Positions 30,001-38,063 of a stretch of DNA of 64,000 nucleotides are shown here, piece after piece; the stretch's first letter is position 1, and every line of letters starts with the position of its first letter. The notes under the pieces are model-generated. The model was given only the letters and a program-made list of their open reading frames with translations. It did not search any database and was not told where the DNA came from. Location of the stretch: the NCBI GenBank assembly GCA_043814315.1, contig JBDRKE010000005.1, forward strand, positions 1-64,000. Reading direction: 5' to 3'. The translations under genes and the position numbers were made by a program. Source of the stretch: JBDRKE01 sp043814315 (GTDB lineage Bacteria; Omnitrophota; Gorgyraeia; Gygaellales; Profunditerraquicolaceae).

Positions 30001-33000
30001 TGCCATAAAATATGTTTCGGTTACTGGGCTGGAAGAGACTGGTTTTACTAATAAATCAAACAAGCCGGTTGTTATCGAAGCATCAGTCTGTCTATATAAA
30101 CCTGTGTTTATCTTCCCGGGGACAGAATTCCCGTATAGATCAGAGTAATCAAATTCTGACCGCCCCTGGAACAATTCTATTTTGTATTTCTTATTAACCC
30201 CTTGCTGAACCTTGGTTGTTTGAACAGGCCTGTATAGCGAAGCCACAACAGGAAGGCCTGTCTTTTGCGACACAATATCCAACACCCCATATAGTTCATC
30301 GATGCCCTTTGACCCAAACTGGCTGCTTTCTTCAACGAAGATGGCCGGCTGCCTAATGCCTTGTTCGTCTTCCAGTATTCTTAATCTTACTATCCTTCTG
30401 GTGATAACTCTTCTATTAGCGTCCAATAAGGCTACGACCTTATTTGTTCCGTTAACCAAATATCCCGTAAGCCCCCTGTTCAAGTCGTTGCCATATGCGC
30501 AGCTCTGGCAGGCTGTTGAGCCGGGGTAATTACCAATATTAAATAAAGTATAAAAGTCCCCGGTAAACTCGGCGGTCAGGCCCTCTTCTAATCGACGCTG
30601 AATTGTTTGTTGCCAATTACCTATCTTTTCAATCCTTTCTTTGAGATCCTTAAGACCATCTATGTTTTTTAATTCTTCATACAAAGATGTATTTTCTTTT
30701 TTAGCTTTTCCCTTGGCTTCTTTAATTAGGGCTTGCTCTTCCTGAGGAAGGTTTTCGGCTTCAATGTTGATAATCTCATCTATTGTTGCGCCATAGTCGT
30801 TACTTGCATATTTCCATTGTTTAAAATCATTGCCTACCTCTGTTCTTAATGCTTCAAATATATTATTGTAGATTTCCCCATTTTCTGCTCCCGAGATTGT
30901 ACGTAAGTAAATATCAATTAACCTATAAATATTCCTTCCCTGGTGGTCTGTCCACTTGAATCTGGAATTATGCGCGGCATATTGTTTTAGTTTTTCCAGA
31001 AACTCACCTTCGTTTTCTATTGTCTTTATTTGAGTCTTGAACCGCGCAAGTAAAACATCCGCTTCAATCAAGGCTAATTTCTCTGCTAATCCATTTATCT
31101 TGCTATCGTTATTTTGTCCGGTTGACAGCAGATCATCAATTATTGCTTTGCTAAGCTCTCCAAACTCATTGTTTATGTGTTCTGGAAATAGCTTTGCCTG
31201 CGCTTTTAAATATGTGTCAATTGCTTTTGAGTATTGCTCCAGATAAAACATTAACTTATCATAGAACTTATCGGAATTGTCTATCTGGGATGGGTCAAAT
31301 TCGGCGCTGATAGCTTTCAAAAGTTTAGAGAGCAGCTCGCCTTTTTGGTCGTATGAATATCCCGAGAAAAAAACCAATTGTTCGTACAGTTTATTTTTAA
31401 GAGTAGCTAGCTGGTCGCGAAACCCCTTGTTCGCATTCATGGATGCTATCAATTGCCTTATTGTATTTAAGGAGCCCATTTCCGGGCTTATCCTTAGTAA
31501 TGCTTCAAAGAAAATATGGGGCATTTGCACTGCGGGCTTCGGGAGCTCTATCTGTTTAAATAGTTCGGCTATTGTCCTTGTTATGCTCTCCGGATAATAA
31601 CTTAATTTAGTTGTTGCATATTGTCTGTCCTGATAAAGGCTCCTTAGCTGCTTCCAGGCTTCTTTTTTCTGTTGATTGTCATCCAATAATGTTTTTATTG
31701 CTTCTAAATATTGGAAAATTAATGTATTTGAAACCAATGTGTCACGGCTGTCTGATAGAAATTTATTGGCAAACACCGCCTTTTTGGGCCCTTCTATCTT
31801 TCCAGCACCTTTTAAACTATCGATTAATTTTAAGATTACTGAATTGTCTGTGCTCTGGTTGAATAAAATTTTAAGATAGATCCTATTTTTGCTCTCAGAG
31901 GGTTGGTACCTATATTGAACTGATAACTCCGTAAATAATTCCTCTTTTTGCTGTTCGTTAATTGACAGCATATCCAATGTAATTATTGCGTCTGTCAGGA
32001 AGCTCTCTCTTGCTTCTTGCAATATACTTTCTAACTTGAGCTTTAAAATATCAATCAAATTAAGCTTATTGTCTGAGGCGATATTGTTGAGTTCGGCGAG
32101 CTTGTTTGCCTTATCTATTTCCTGGAGCACGCGTCTCAGCTCGTATGTATTCTTACCCTGAAGTTGCATGGCTTGCGAGATTGGCTCAAGCTCGTCTATT
32201 TTCTGCTGCAAAACAAAAAGGTTTGACAATATCCATTCGATTCTTCTTAAGACAAATTCAGCGTTTGGGTACCCCTGTAATTTTTGTTTAATGTTTCTAG
32301 TCATTTCATCCAAGGAGAGCTTGGGATCATCCCCTATAGTTCTGATAAGCTCCTTGATTTTGTCAATGCTGACATATTCTAGCAATGCATTTAAATCCGG
32401 GATCGGAACATAATACTGGTTTGGTTCATTTCTAAAATATTTATCAAATGTCTCCTTTACTATCCCAATTGTATCTTTCGCTGCAAATAAAACATCAAGT
32501 AAGCTGGTTTTTTCGTCCTCCCCAAGCCTTTTTTCAGCCGGATGAAGCGTAATCTCTCTATTAAGATTATAGGCAATTTCGTTAATCGCTGATTTAAACG
32601 AAGGATTAGATAACCTTTCCAGCGGCTTTTCGCAATTGTTCGCTTTTTCTTTAAGATAGCGCGCAAGTTTAATATTTATCTCAAGCGCCCTTGTAATCAT
32701 TACACTGGGTGATTGTTTCAAAAGCTGCGCCTTAAGCTTTACGTCAATTTTATTGTCTTCTAAAACATTTCTCAGGAACCGATGAGTCTTACCTTTAGCA
32801 TTGATAAATGCGGCATTCAAGGAGCCGTTGATCATCCCCGGTATCAGAAGAGTAGCTGGTTTCTCTATCGAAGAATAAATGGCTTTTACTCTCTCTATGT
32901 CTGAATAAAGCAGAGGGTTAACCACTTTGAGGATGCTCTCGATTCCATTGAAAAATATCGCTGGCTTTTGATTGAGGTATGAAATAAGCTCGCTAAGCCT

Positions 33001-36000
33001 GTTGGGTTGAGATTTAACCGCCTCCAAAAGGCTGCCATTTGAGCTGTTAAGGGCATCGTTCAAGCTGCGATTAAGCAGCTTCTCTATCAAAAAAGCAGGA
33101 TCATCTAAGAGCCCGAATGCTCGCGATATCTCTTCGGTATACGGAGCTATCTCTGGATTAAACACCTCGAGTGTTGTTCTTAACGTATTAGTAAAATGTT
33201 CTGGTGACTGCCACCAATAATTAATAAGCGATTTGCTAAGCGTCGGGTCGGATTGTATTGCCGACAGGATGGTTTTGTTAGTGCAAAAATAGCTAAAATA
33301 TTTTTCAGTAAATCGCTGTTTAAGCTCTAGGCCTATCTCTTTGCTTATGAATACATTTTCAATAAATTTAGATATATCCCCACCGGATTCTTTAAAAGCT
33401 TTATTTAAAGTGCCGTTGACTGTTTCTTCAATGAAAAGAGCGGGGTCTCCCATAGAAGAATATATCCTCTTGACAGCCGGTAAATAAGGAATTAGCTCCT
33501 TATTGAATGCTTGGAATAATGCTAAATTGGACAGAAATTCAGATTGATTACTGTGTTTTATCAAATATGTTATAAAAATTATGCTAAGCCTGGTATCAAG
33601 ACGTATTGCGCGCAGCAGACCTTCTTTGAATAAATAAATTGGCATTTCAGCTAAAAGATAACTAAGCAGCTGTTCTTTAATGCCGGGGTCTATTTTTTCA
33701 TTCTTTAAGACTTCTTCGGAAAACTTATTGATGAATTCTTCTGTCGTGAGTTTGCTTTTGTCCAATTCTGGGCTTCTAAAGATATCATTAAAAACTCCAT
33801 TAAGAATGGGCTCGATAAGGAAATCGGGATGCGAAAAATAACGGTAAAGAATTGTTATTTCCGCTACATAATAGGCAAGGGCGGGGTTCAGTTGTTTTAA
33901 GATTGCTTCTAGATTTTTTACCAAAAACCCCGACTGTTTTGACAAAGATGTTATTATGCCTTTCCGGATATCTTTTTCTTCCTGGGGTGCATTTTCAAAA
34001 GCGCCCAGTATCAGTTGGAATAAATCAGGTTTATTTGCAATAAGAGTGCCCAGCGCTTTTTTTACTTGGGAATAGATGTTGTAATATTTAGCTACCGCGG
34101 CTTTAGTCACCAGTTGTTCGATAAGCTCCTTTTCTTTACCAGCATAACGCTTAATCAGCCCTTCAGTATTGTTGTCATAGAGAAATAGGTAGAGGGCTAC
34201 CTCTTCAGAGGCATCGCTAAATTTACGTAATTCCTCTATGGCTGCTCTATGGCTAGAATCTCCGACGTCGTAAAATAATGTTTTAATGAGCATACTTTCC
34301 AAGGTTATCGCATTAATATCACTCTTAGAAATAACCTTAACGAACGCCATTGGAAGCAAGTCTTTATTTTCATCACTTAGCTGCTCTTTTAGCGCCTTAA
34401 GCGTTTTTTGCTGTTCTTCATTCAGCAAATGCTTTGCAGCCGCATCTCTGATTGTTTCAGAATAACGCTGATAATTTTTTGCATCATCGCCATAGTCTTC
34501 ATTAATCTCTCCGAGTCTGTCTTTTCCTTTCGTTATTTCAATTTTTGATTCACTTAAATAAAATTTGTAATTATAGGGGAAATTTTTGGGAGAGGTAAGG
34601 TAAATATCAGAATCGTACAAGGTCACCTGCTCTACTTTTAATTTACCTTCCAGCAAGTTTTTGGCTCGATTGAAATGATATTTCCTGATAAGCTCTTTCC
34701 TGTTTGCTATCGTTAAAGAAAGAGTGACTATAACCGCAATAAGCCCCAGCATGCCGCTTAGCATTTTTGCCATAAGCAGATAATTTTCTTTCTTTTGTGT
34801 TTTATGATACTCTGCTTTTTGTAGAAGCGCATCCTCGATGGCTTGTCTATTTCTAATTTCTCTGCCGTCGTAAACATGCTTCGCATCTACAAACATCGCC
34901 CTATGCCTTCCCCAGATAAAACTGCCCCTCCAATCGGTTTGAAAACCTGCTTTATCATAGAGGTCTTTAACCGGCACTAGATAGACCTTTTCCGAATGTG
35001 CCTCATAGAGCGTATATTTTTCTGCCAGTAGGCTATGGCGTGTTTTTCGCAATGCCTCGTATTCTTTCTCCCCTTCTTCTTTATCCTTCTTGTCTTTGCC
35101 TTTGCGCGACTTCTGCCAGGATTGCTCTTGTTTAATGTATATTTCTTTTAAATCTTGGGGAAGGTTTTCAATTACAAAACTCTCGTAAGCTTCGTAATTT
35201 TGAAATTTTCCATATGTTTTCTTGGCTTTCGTTGTCTCTTCGGAAGCTTGGACTTTTTGAGGATTTATATTGACGGTGGCTAGTGCTGCAACTGTGCCCA
35301 GCCCCCACTTAAGAAAACCCCTGCGGCTGATTTCTTTGTCAACAATACCAGATTGATCTTTGCCTTGCATTGCCGAAGAGGCGGCTTTTTTCTCCATCGG
35401 CGAGCCAACAGTTTCTTGTTTTTCCAGAGGTATATGTTCTATAACTATGTCTCCTATCTCTGAGGGGCTGCCTATGTCTCCACCTTTAAACGAAATACCG
35501 ATTATCCTCTCACTATATAGCGGAGGTTCTGGCCTGGCGGGACTGCCGGCTATAGTTCCGTTCTTGATAGCTCCCATTATCCCCCCTTCGCCTCCAGCTA
35601 ATGGACTAAACGCAATCCCCCCTGAAAAATAACTCCTTATGGTCTGGCCAAAGGGAGTAGAAACTGGAACCTTCAGGTCGTACTCCCCCTCTTTGAAGGA
35701 TCTCTGGTACTCTTTAAAATACGTGCTCTTTGACCAAGGCGTCTTTGAAGTCAGGCCGTTGAGGTTACCTTTATCAATAAGATAGGAATAGAGGCCACCC
35801 TTGCCATAGAGCCTGGCCTTAAACCACTGGGCTAAGATTAAAGAGTAGTAAACCTGTCTTAGGGGAGCGTACCTTTTGGCGATGTTAACGTCTTTGGTTA
35901 ATTTGGGGATAATGGATTCGCGAATAAGTTCGGATGCGTATTCATTAAGCTCTTTTAGCCGCGGGTCATCAAAGTTGTAAACAGCTGAGCCCTTCAAATA

Positions 36001-36633
36001 ATCCTGCTCCAGCATGACTTTAAGGGTGGCCTTGTAAATATAGGCATTGTCCTGTGACTCCCGGATAATAATCTCACCCGGCACAATCCAGGGCCTGGTT
36101 AAGGTAGGAATCGTGATATTACTTGTGCCAAAAAGCTCCTCTGCCTTTTGATAAAGCTTCTCCCAATAAACCTTGCCTTCGGGTGTTTGCGGCGAAGTGA
36201 ACTTAGCCGTGTCTTTCTTAAGCTGCAGGTCTGCCTCCAGGAGGATTTTACCCGCATCCGTCCTGGCTAAGGCGTCGTCAATGACCTGGTCTTCTGAGTC
36301 AGGCCGAAGATTCACCCAGAAGCTGTCATTGGGAAGATTTATTCCCACAAAGAAATAGTTAAGCAGGGTGCGCGTTGAAACTTCAACATCTTGCTCTTTA
36401 ATATTTTTTAAGTCTCCCCTGTCCAGGAGGAGCTTGAAATTATTATTGAGATTATCGTAGGAAAGGTAGCGTAAATGCAGGGGCCGAAATTTATCCGGGA
36501 TGAAGGAACTACGCAGCTGCGCGATATGGCCTGAGATATCCAATTGCCCGGCAACCTGGGCAAAACCCGATTGCTCAAAGACAAAACAGAAACAAAGCAG
36601 AAGTGAAAAAAACCTTAGAATCTTCTTCGACAT
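24001..36633 (-). CDS. Giant multidomain secreted/membrane protein, 4210 residues
   Basis: I do not recognise a function for the whole. An N-terminal signal segment (about 5-26) precedes a region to about residue 400 that resembles N-terminal regions of large Omnitrophota proteins (recalled). A twin-arginine-like SRRGFLKWGLGTVAALAT stretch lies near 435, well inside the chain, and a clear membrane helix (LLMAKMLSGMLGLIAVIVTL) near 615-640. From about 900 to 1290 come four diverged helical repeats with cores like DPALFIEETVNGTLNKAF. A CQSCAYGNDLNRG motif lies near 2040 and a zinc-protease-like HEIGH near 2797. A degenerate GGDEF-like domain spans about 3095-3195. A C-terminal region (about 4100-4210) contains IIPSCERIREYL. 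Linkers GSPMEQ or variants near 410, 2215, 2551, 3054 and 3638 divide the chain into modules and are nearly identical in DNA. A 25-bp palindrome at 24331-24355 is read through as LPALPAGRH. The upstream SD is weak. Residue numbers are estimates from DNA position. Confidence 0.85.
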   Translation of the reverse strand: MSKKILRFFSLLLCFCFVFEQSGFAQVAGQLDISGHIAQLRSSFIPDKFRPLHLRYLSYDNLNNNFKLLLDRGDLKNIKEQDVEVSTRTLLNYFFVGINLPNDSFWVNLRPDSEDQVIDDALARTDAGKILLEADLQLKKDTAKFTSPQTPEGKVYWEKLYQKAEELFGTSNITIPTLTRPWIVPGEIIIRESQDNAYIYKATLKVMLEQDYLKGSAVYNFDDPRLKELNEYASELIRESIIPKLTKDVNIAKRYAPLRQVYYSLILAQWFKARLYGKGGLYSYLIDKGNLNGLTSKTPWSKSTYFKEYQRSFKEGEYDLKVPVSTPFGQTIRSYFSGGIAFSPLAGGEGGIMGAIKNGTIAGSPARPEPPLYSERIIGISFKGGDIGSPSEIGDIVIEHIPLEKQETVGSPMEKKAASSAMQGKDQSGIVDKEISRRGFLKWGLGTVAALATVNINPQKVQASEETTKAKKTYGKFQNYEAYESFVIENLPQDLKEIYIKQEQSWQKSRKGKDKKDKEEGEKEYEALRKTRHSLLAEKYTLYEAHSEKVYLVPVKDLYDKAGFQTDWRGSFIWGRHRAMFVDAKHVYDGREIRNRQAIEDALLQKAEYHKTQKKENYLLMAKMLSGMLGLIAVIVTLSLTIANRKELIRKYHFNRAKNLLEGKLKVEQVTLYDSDIYLTSPKNFPYNYKFYLSESKIEITKGKDRLGEINEDYGDDAKNYQRYSETIRDAAAKHLLNEEQQKTLKALKEQLSDENKDLLPMAFVKVISKSDINAITLESMLIKTLFYDVGDSSHRAAIEELRKFSDASEEVALYLFLYDNNTEGLIKRYAGKEKELIEQLVTKAAVAKYYNIYSQVKKALGTLIANKPDLFQLILGAFENAPQEEKDIRKGIITSLSKQSGFLVKNLEAILKQLNPALAYYVAEITILYRYFSHPDFLIEPILNGVFNDIFRSPELDKSKLTTEEFINKFSEEVLKNEKIDPGIKEQLLSYLLAEMPIYLFKEGLLRAIRLDTRLSIIFITYLIKHSNQSEFLSNLALFQAFNKELIPYLPAVKRIYSSMGDPALFIEETVNGTLNKAFKESGGDISKFIENVFISKEIGLELKQRFTEKYFSYFCTNKTILSAIQSDPTLSKSLINYWWQSPEHFTNTLRTTLEVFNPEIAPYTEEISRAFGLLDDPAFLIEKLLNRSLNDALNSSNGSLLEAVKSQPNRLSELISYLNQKPAIFFNGIESILKVVNPLLYSDIERVKAIYSSIEKPATLLIPGMINGSLNAAFINAKGKTHRFLRNVLEDNKIDVKLKAQLLKQSPSVMITRALEINIKLARYLKEKANNCEKPLERLSNPSFKSAINEIAYNLNREITLHPAEKRLGEDEKTSLLDVLFAAKDTIGIVKETFDKYFRNEPNQYYVPIPDLNALLEYVSIDKIKELIRTIGDDPKLSLDEMTRNIKQKLQGYPNAEFVLRRIEWILSNLFVLQQKIDELEPISQAMQLQGKNTYELRRVLQEIDKANKLAELNNIASDNKLNLIDILKLKLESILQEARESFLTDAIITLDMLSINEQQKEELFTELSVQYRYQPSESKNRIYLKILFNQSTDNSVILKLIDSLKGAGKIEGPKKAVFANKFLSDSRDTLVSNTLIFQYLEAIKTLLDDNQQKKEAWKQLRSLYQDRQYATTKLSYYPESITRTIAELFKQIELPKPAVQMPHIFFEALLRISPEMGSLNTIRQLIASMNANKGFRDQLATLKNKLYEQLVFFSGYSYDQKGELLSKLLKAISAEFDPSQIDNSDKFYDKLMFYLEQYSKAIDTYLKAQAKLFPEHINNEFGELSKAIIDDLLSTGQNNDSKINGLAEKLALIEADVLLARFKTQIKTIENEGEFLEKLKQYAAHNSRFKWTDHQGRNIYRLIDIYLRTISGAENGEIYNNIFEALRTEVGNDFKQWKYASNDYGATIDEIINIEAENLPQEEQALIKEAKGKAKKENTSLYEELKNIDGLKDLKERIEKIGNWQQTIQRRLEEGLTAEFTGDFYTLFNIGNYPGSTACQSCAYGNDLNRGLTGYLVNGTNKVVALLDANRRVITRRIVRLRILEDEQGIRQPAIFVEESSQFGSKGIDELYGVLDIVSQKTGLPVVASLYRPVQTTKVQQGVNKKYKIELFQGRSEFDYSDLYGNSVPGKINTGLYRQTDASITTGLFDLLVKPVSSSPVTETYFMASAGSPMEQAEGAAGSPIHIPSPLDSNMYLSQISGYLAKGTEYAYKIVEKNVSLKIAESRNPSRWNITFQEGRVSRQAAIQHASPWWTTASVAEEREKVVTLFVMCMQLVRIGEKSEQIWNLLSKASGQVKGIQEAIDDAQEGIDALTRILVKEKDELWPGKPGYRVTDRAAHDEYIKKGGWKLHLTVQPESYPKIDEWLWNNHKGQYKLLAGGDPGEKDFTVYVGSRDDVTLLIQRIARDKIDNLLEPSNAGSEDRLFTDKIAGRFDISSTRFGKRDFVYYGSSGVPFDREAADARFSGKLGGSYDQKAHVRRITNNLEKEYGGYFTGPQDKNWLQVIGAAGSPMEQKPKELDIDEMSYSQFYRNNSLEYVMGVLNGLPAETLKAQDESFLIRLLSNLVNKVRRDKDETKEQLVKEAIEQIIDKVLPEMGNNKAYKRFIDFIYTHFYYKFDIQSKETRKEGLAIVYPLAKELLDNTSLDLVDLLLSDNQFSLFVLKVYVRAAGIITIQHYPFLKNTENLKLIGDILNANRVDTDIQLGLARLAREEGQIIDQYRGGMSSGYKAGKDFLKEIKDAKDIKLLFEVLFHEIGHNVLYGFYQSNEARLLLRLFYSMSALDYSTIDEFFADWMTKELSNHMDWPADEFFKFMRIEEHFELSKKNGYEADEQHIASRAQIQLLQEGGLDMTAERLLEAIFKVLPTEITNMPLPDSDKARLAELSGSYIKILKDNGRTFLERTAGDYEMANKIFGEMQNIIGKVILGKSNWLFEILCQCFPGVQPRDVSMVNEKNDTPLNSLAGSKKTNKLTNEPKYYLKMEEIAKELTPEEVVFLIHSTVRIFVPVKVAAGSPMEQPEGAASPMEQQEDAVDLTFNAGNDNGILKFIQKQESKKAWVVFADMKKLNLRDRYYREKIANFLIGDVLTIAERVVGKYGGKVARKGYRSDEVIMVLPGELSKEKVDEIIQKIQSEIRNEYSVYGYAEYSKGSGELPISIRQRAKMVSEGVDNFGILFSDGGLANDLMDQRHNVPQSVFIPYLPAGAVLVEGAKDFDWEKLQQALGEARKYQGIAKERSLLSGVQGLMELRKEERIGEKLLESAEEREVKRGLESAKAQMEIERNVLQNAMTSEKVRFEIEGAYATFMRLNLYAILKYVMQLQPTEDKTYVVRGPPDSFFFVKASQGKWQIILVKQSFVLSEDSDKKEAFEKLREASRRVGDGEEGRYGFKVINDYFLDYFGDQLIALDSWQLRQGLGKGGLLGAQEILDELAKVREQINVFTSKKGFLVELEATVINSEDISSAKPEVLPEIIEKLNDARLPEVKIKYNDDRSSRVKLYSENKEDATWQAIETGLQAAEAEKRKRAFEGLVKDDVDAIIAHEKNIQDAMRALPKEGQDKIRQEMYGKYEELIRDGSTIANAEKNIRALLKAKLGQSAGSPVEQTEGAGSAMEESSLPKARSGGSGDIVAGTRGKDSIGRQLKIEQFEGIGQKFPDTRFGPKDRYQIRDGKINFGDLTIEVRVTDKISDTEGGMIEDNGIVVKDNNGKFYIIIRAGSSGQMLEALYHEFIACLSIAGGVQTNQEINLIHIMAIVESLVAIIESPSGVPILRRRRTAVVDGLKKISFDIEAIKKERQSKKEEFDLGFEMHKFVAESQKDPIKRQKLQDLLNEFYLGSLDSVETAEASPLLKGQAVVVATDGKEAQAALSGIVQEIILLKKECDDKPQIKPFFAELIADKIIDTLGFAEHIGPENKKGPALLFKEIVMGLSKDTQADHIQEFRNQFKEEVDKLKHLVGLRKKLQEAVEEKGISWEDQEFDQIRKVLQAVEKIIRKSSSPLEEEKLGQADMGGIDASAPLSIDFRDEGKGGIDLRNLPSQTVVQQAPIGFSTSSTLPALPAGRHSAPMPLSELNNEWQQIENMLNAGIIPSCERIREYLAVSCQSQDCSQRIDSVLACLADILRLEEERAALTEPALKEILVLLESDKPADEMQLALSRINVPAGELKLLAP
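24331..24355. repeat. GC-rich palindrome inside the giant gene
   Basis: A 25-bp copy of the CCTGCCTGCCGGCAGGCAGG-type palindrome is read in frame as LPALPAGRH near residue 4095. It is the same family as the palindromes at 11385, 11585 and 46124. Confidence 0.8.
27425..27475. repeat. Linker DNA repeat in the giant gene (TCCATCGGCGAGCCGGCGG family)
   Basis: The 19-base core TCCATCGGCGAGCCGGCGG, or a one- to two-base variant, occurs twice here. It also occurs at 28964-28982, 29951-30000 (twice), 25673-25721 (twice) and, shortened, near 35393. In the paired copies the cores are joined by CGCCTTCTG(C/G/T)CTG. All encode AGSPMEQ-like linkers between modules. Confidence 0.85.
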
Positions 36634-36793
36634 ACTTTGATTAGGTGGAGATTGCGGTCTATCAGCCTTATTGCTTTAAGTTTACTATATAGGTAAGGAA
36701 TTTCAAGGTTTATATGGGGATTTTAGGAAAGCGCTTTCAAGCCTTAAGGATTCTTTAAGGTGGGGTCGTGGTGCTGGGTTGTTTCAGCAAGAC
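36634..36793 (-). promoter_or_regulatory. Upstream region of the giant gene
   Basis: On the minus strand TTGAAA, then 16 bases, then TAAACT gives a weak sigma-70-like promoter around 36685-36712. No strong SD precedes the giant gene ATG. A short inverted repeat CCTTAA/TTAAGG lies near 36755. Nothing else is seen. Confidence 0.3.
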
Positions 36794-37030
36794 CTATTTC
36801 TTCACCCATTTCATAAATTCTAACTTCTTCCAGCAGGCTTCACAGAAATCCAGGTCTGCATAGTTAACCCAAGATTCCTTTCTTGTTTCCTTGGTCCTAA
36901 AATTCTTGCCTTTATAAACCACTAATCTACTAAAAGAAGCGCCTGGGACAGTGTAGTCAATTTCACCAATTGAATAATAAGGCTCTTTTTCTAATATCTT
37001 TTTGCAGCTATCGCATTTTCTAGTAGTCAT
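36794..37030 (-). CDS. Small double-CxxC zinc-ribbon-like protein, unknown function
   Basis: This 78-residue protein has CDSC near its N-terminus (Cys6, Cys9) and CEAC near its end (about Cys63, Cys66). The two pairs would form one zinc site. It is rich in Lys and Tyr. It overlaps the HEPN gene upstream by 11 bases and so is the third gene of that unit. I do not recognise the family; it could bind nucleic acid or modulate the HEPN/nucleotidyltransferase pair. Confidence 0.65.
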   Translation of the reverse strand: MTTRKCDSCKKILEKEPYYSIGEIDYTVPGASFSRLVVYKGKNFRTKETRKESWVNYADLDFCEACWKKLEFMKWVKK

Positions 37031-37472
37031 GATTTTCTCCTTGCTCTTTTAAAAGTATCTGTTTTGCGGCCTTGAGGAACCTCTTTGCGCTTTCGATAAC
37101 CGCCTGAGCCCCTTCCTGGGAAAATTTTCGTCGGTAATCAGCGTCTTCTCGCAGGATCATAGAATTGTTGAAATCTTCGGCTAACTTAGGGTCTAATTTC
37201 TTCTCCCGGACAAAAAAGGCCCTTATCGCAAGGTAAAGACAGTAATGGCCCTTTTCGCGGTAGCCACGAGAATAAAGTAATGCCCTGGCAGAATGAAACA
37301 TAGAGTAGTAACCTTTGATGGTAGCCCATTTAAAGTTTCCTTGATCATAATCTTCCTCAGCTGATTTAAGGTCTTCTTTAGCATCTTCGAGTTCAAGGCT
37401 CACCAATTGCCTTGCTGGTTCAAAAGGAAAGATTTTCTTTTTTTCAATGCACTCTTTAAAGGATAGCTTCAT
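37020..37472 (-). CDS. HEPN domain protein
   Basis: This 150-residue all-helical protein of the HEPN superfamily is the toxin (RNase) partner in many HEPN/MNT toxin-antitoxin pairs. AEEDYDQGNFKWATIKGYYSMFHSARALLY is typical of the family's first helices (positions about 38-67), and YREKGHY near residue 71 holds an Arg/His pair of the kind used for RNA cleavage. The C-terminal helix with AVIESAKRFLKAAKQIL matches the family end. The start overlaps the nucleotidyltransferase gene by 17 bases, so the two are translationally coupled. Confidence 0.85.
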   Translation of the reverse strand: MKLSFKECIEKKKIFPFEPARQLVSLELEDAKEDLKSAEEDYDQGNFKWATIKGYYSMFHSARALLYSRGYREKGHYCLYLAIRAFFVREKKLDPKLAEDFNNSMILREDADYRRKFSQEGAQAVIESAKRFLKAAKQILLKEQGENHDY

Positions 37473-38022
37473 TTATCTCCCTTTCCCAAAGGACCTTGCC
37501 CTTTTCTACCTGCTCAAGAAACACCTTGCCTTGCCTATCTCTTTTTAAAAGCTCCTCTGGACTGTTTATGATCGGCTGTATCTTGCGTTTGTAGAGTTTA
37601 GTAGAATAGGAGAATTTATTGGCTAGGAACAGCACCTTTTCTTTTTCAGAGCTAACAATAAAGAGGTCAATGTCGCTATCTTCGACATCATTCCCTTGAG
37701 CCCAGCTGCCAAAGAGGACTATTTTGTAACTTAACCTTTTGAGCTTCTCTACTAAAGGCTCAATCAAGAGTAGATTAGCAAGAATCTTGAATTCTTTAAG
37801 ATAAGGATCGGCCTTATTAATAGAATAGAAATACATCCGGCCATTTTGCTTGCGGTTGATAAGGCTAGCTCGATACAGACGAACTAAGGTGTAGTGGGTC
37901 GAACTCGGACTTAAGCCTATCTTTCGACTAATCTCTCTCTCATAGAAAGACTGACTCGGATTAAGAACGAAGAATCTTAAAATCTTCTGATAATTAGTGG
38001 AAATAAGATATGTGTTAATCAT
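37456..38022 (-). CDS. Winged-helix nucleotidyltransferase (MNT-type)
   Basis: The 188-residue protein has two parts. Residues 10-65 are a winged-helix DNA-binding domain of the ArsR-like kind (EREISRKIGLSPSSTHYTLVRL). Residues 80-185 are a minimal nucleotidyltransferase with LFGSWAQGNDVEDSDIDLFI, the GSx10DxD motif. In characterised HEPN/MNT pairs the MNT protein inactivates the HEPN toxin by adding AMP. Here the fused DNA-binding domain probably lets it repress its own promoter: an 11-base inverted repeat spans the -10 box and the start codon. Confidence 0.86.
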   Translation of the reverse strand: MINTYLISTNYQKILRFFVLNPSQSFYEREISRKIGLSPSSTHYTLVRLYRASLINRKQNGRMYFYSINKADPYLKEFKILANLLLIEPLVEKLKRLSYKIVLFGSWAQGNDVEDSDIDLFIVSSEKEKVLFLANKFSYSTKLYKRKIQPIINSPEELLKRDRQGKVFLEQVEKGKVLWEREINEAIL

Positions 38023-38063
38023 TGCTCAATGGTTTGAACTCATGCTCTTTTTATTGAGCAATG
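38020..38063 (-). promoter_or_regulatory. Operator / start-codon hairpin of the HEPN-MNT unit
   Basis: CATTGCTCAAT (38020-38030) and ATTGAGCAATG (38053-38063) form a perfect 11-base inverted repeat with 32-33 bases between equivalent points, about three helical turns. One arm overlaps the -10 box and the other contains the start codon. It could be a repressor site, an mRNA hairpin hiding the start codon, or both. Confidence 0.75.
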
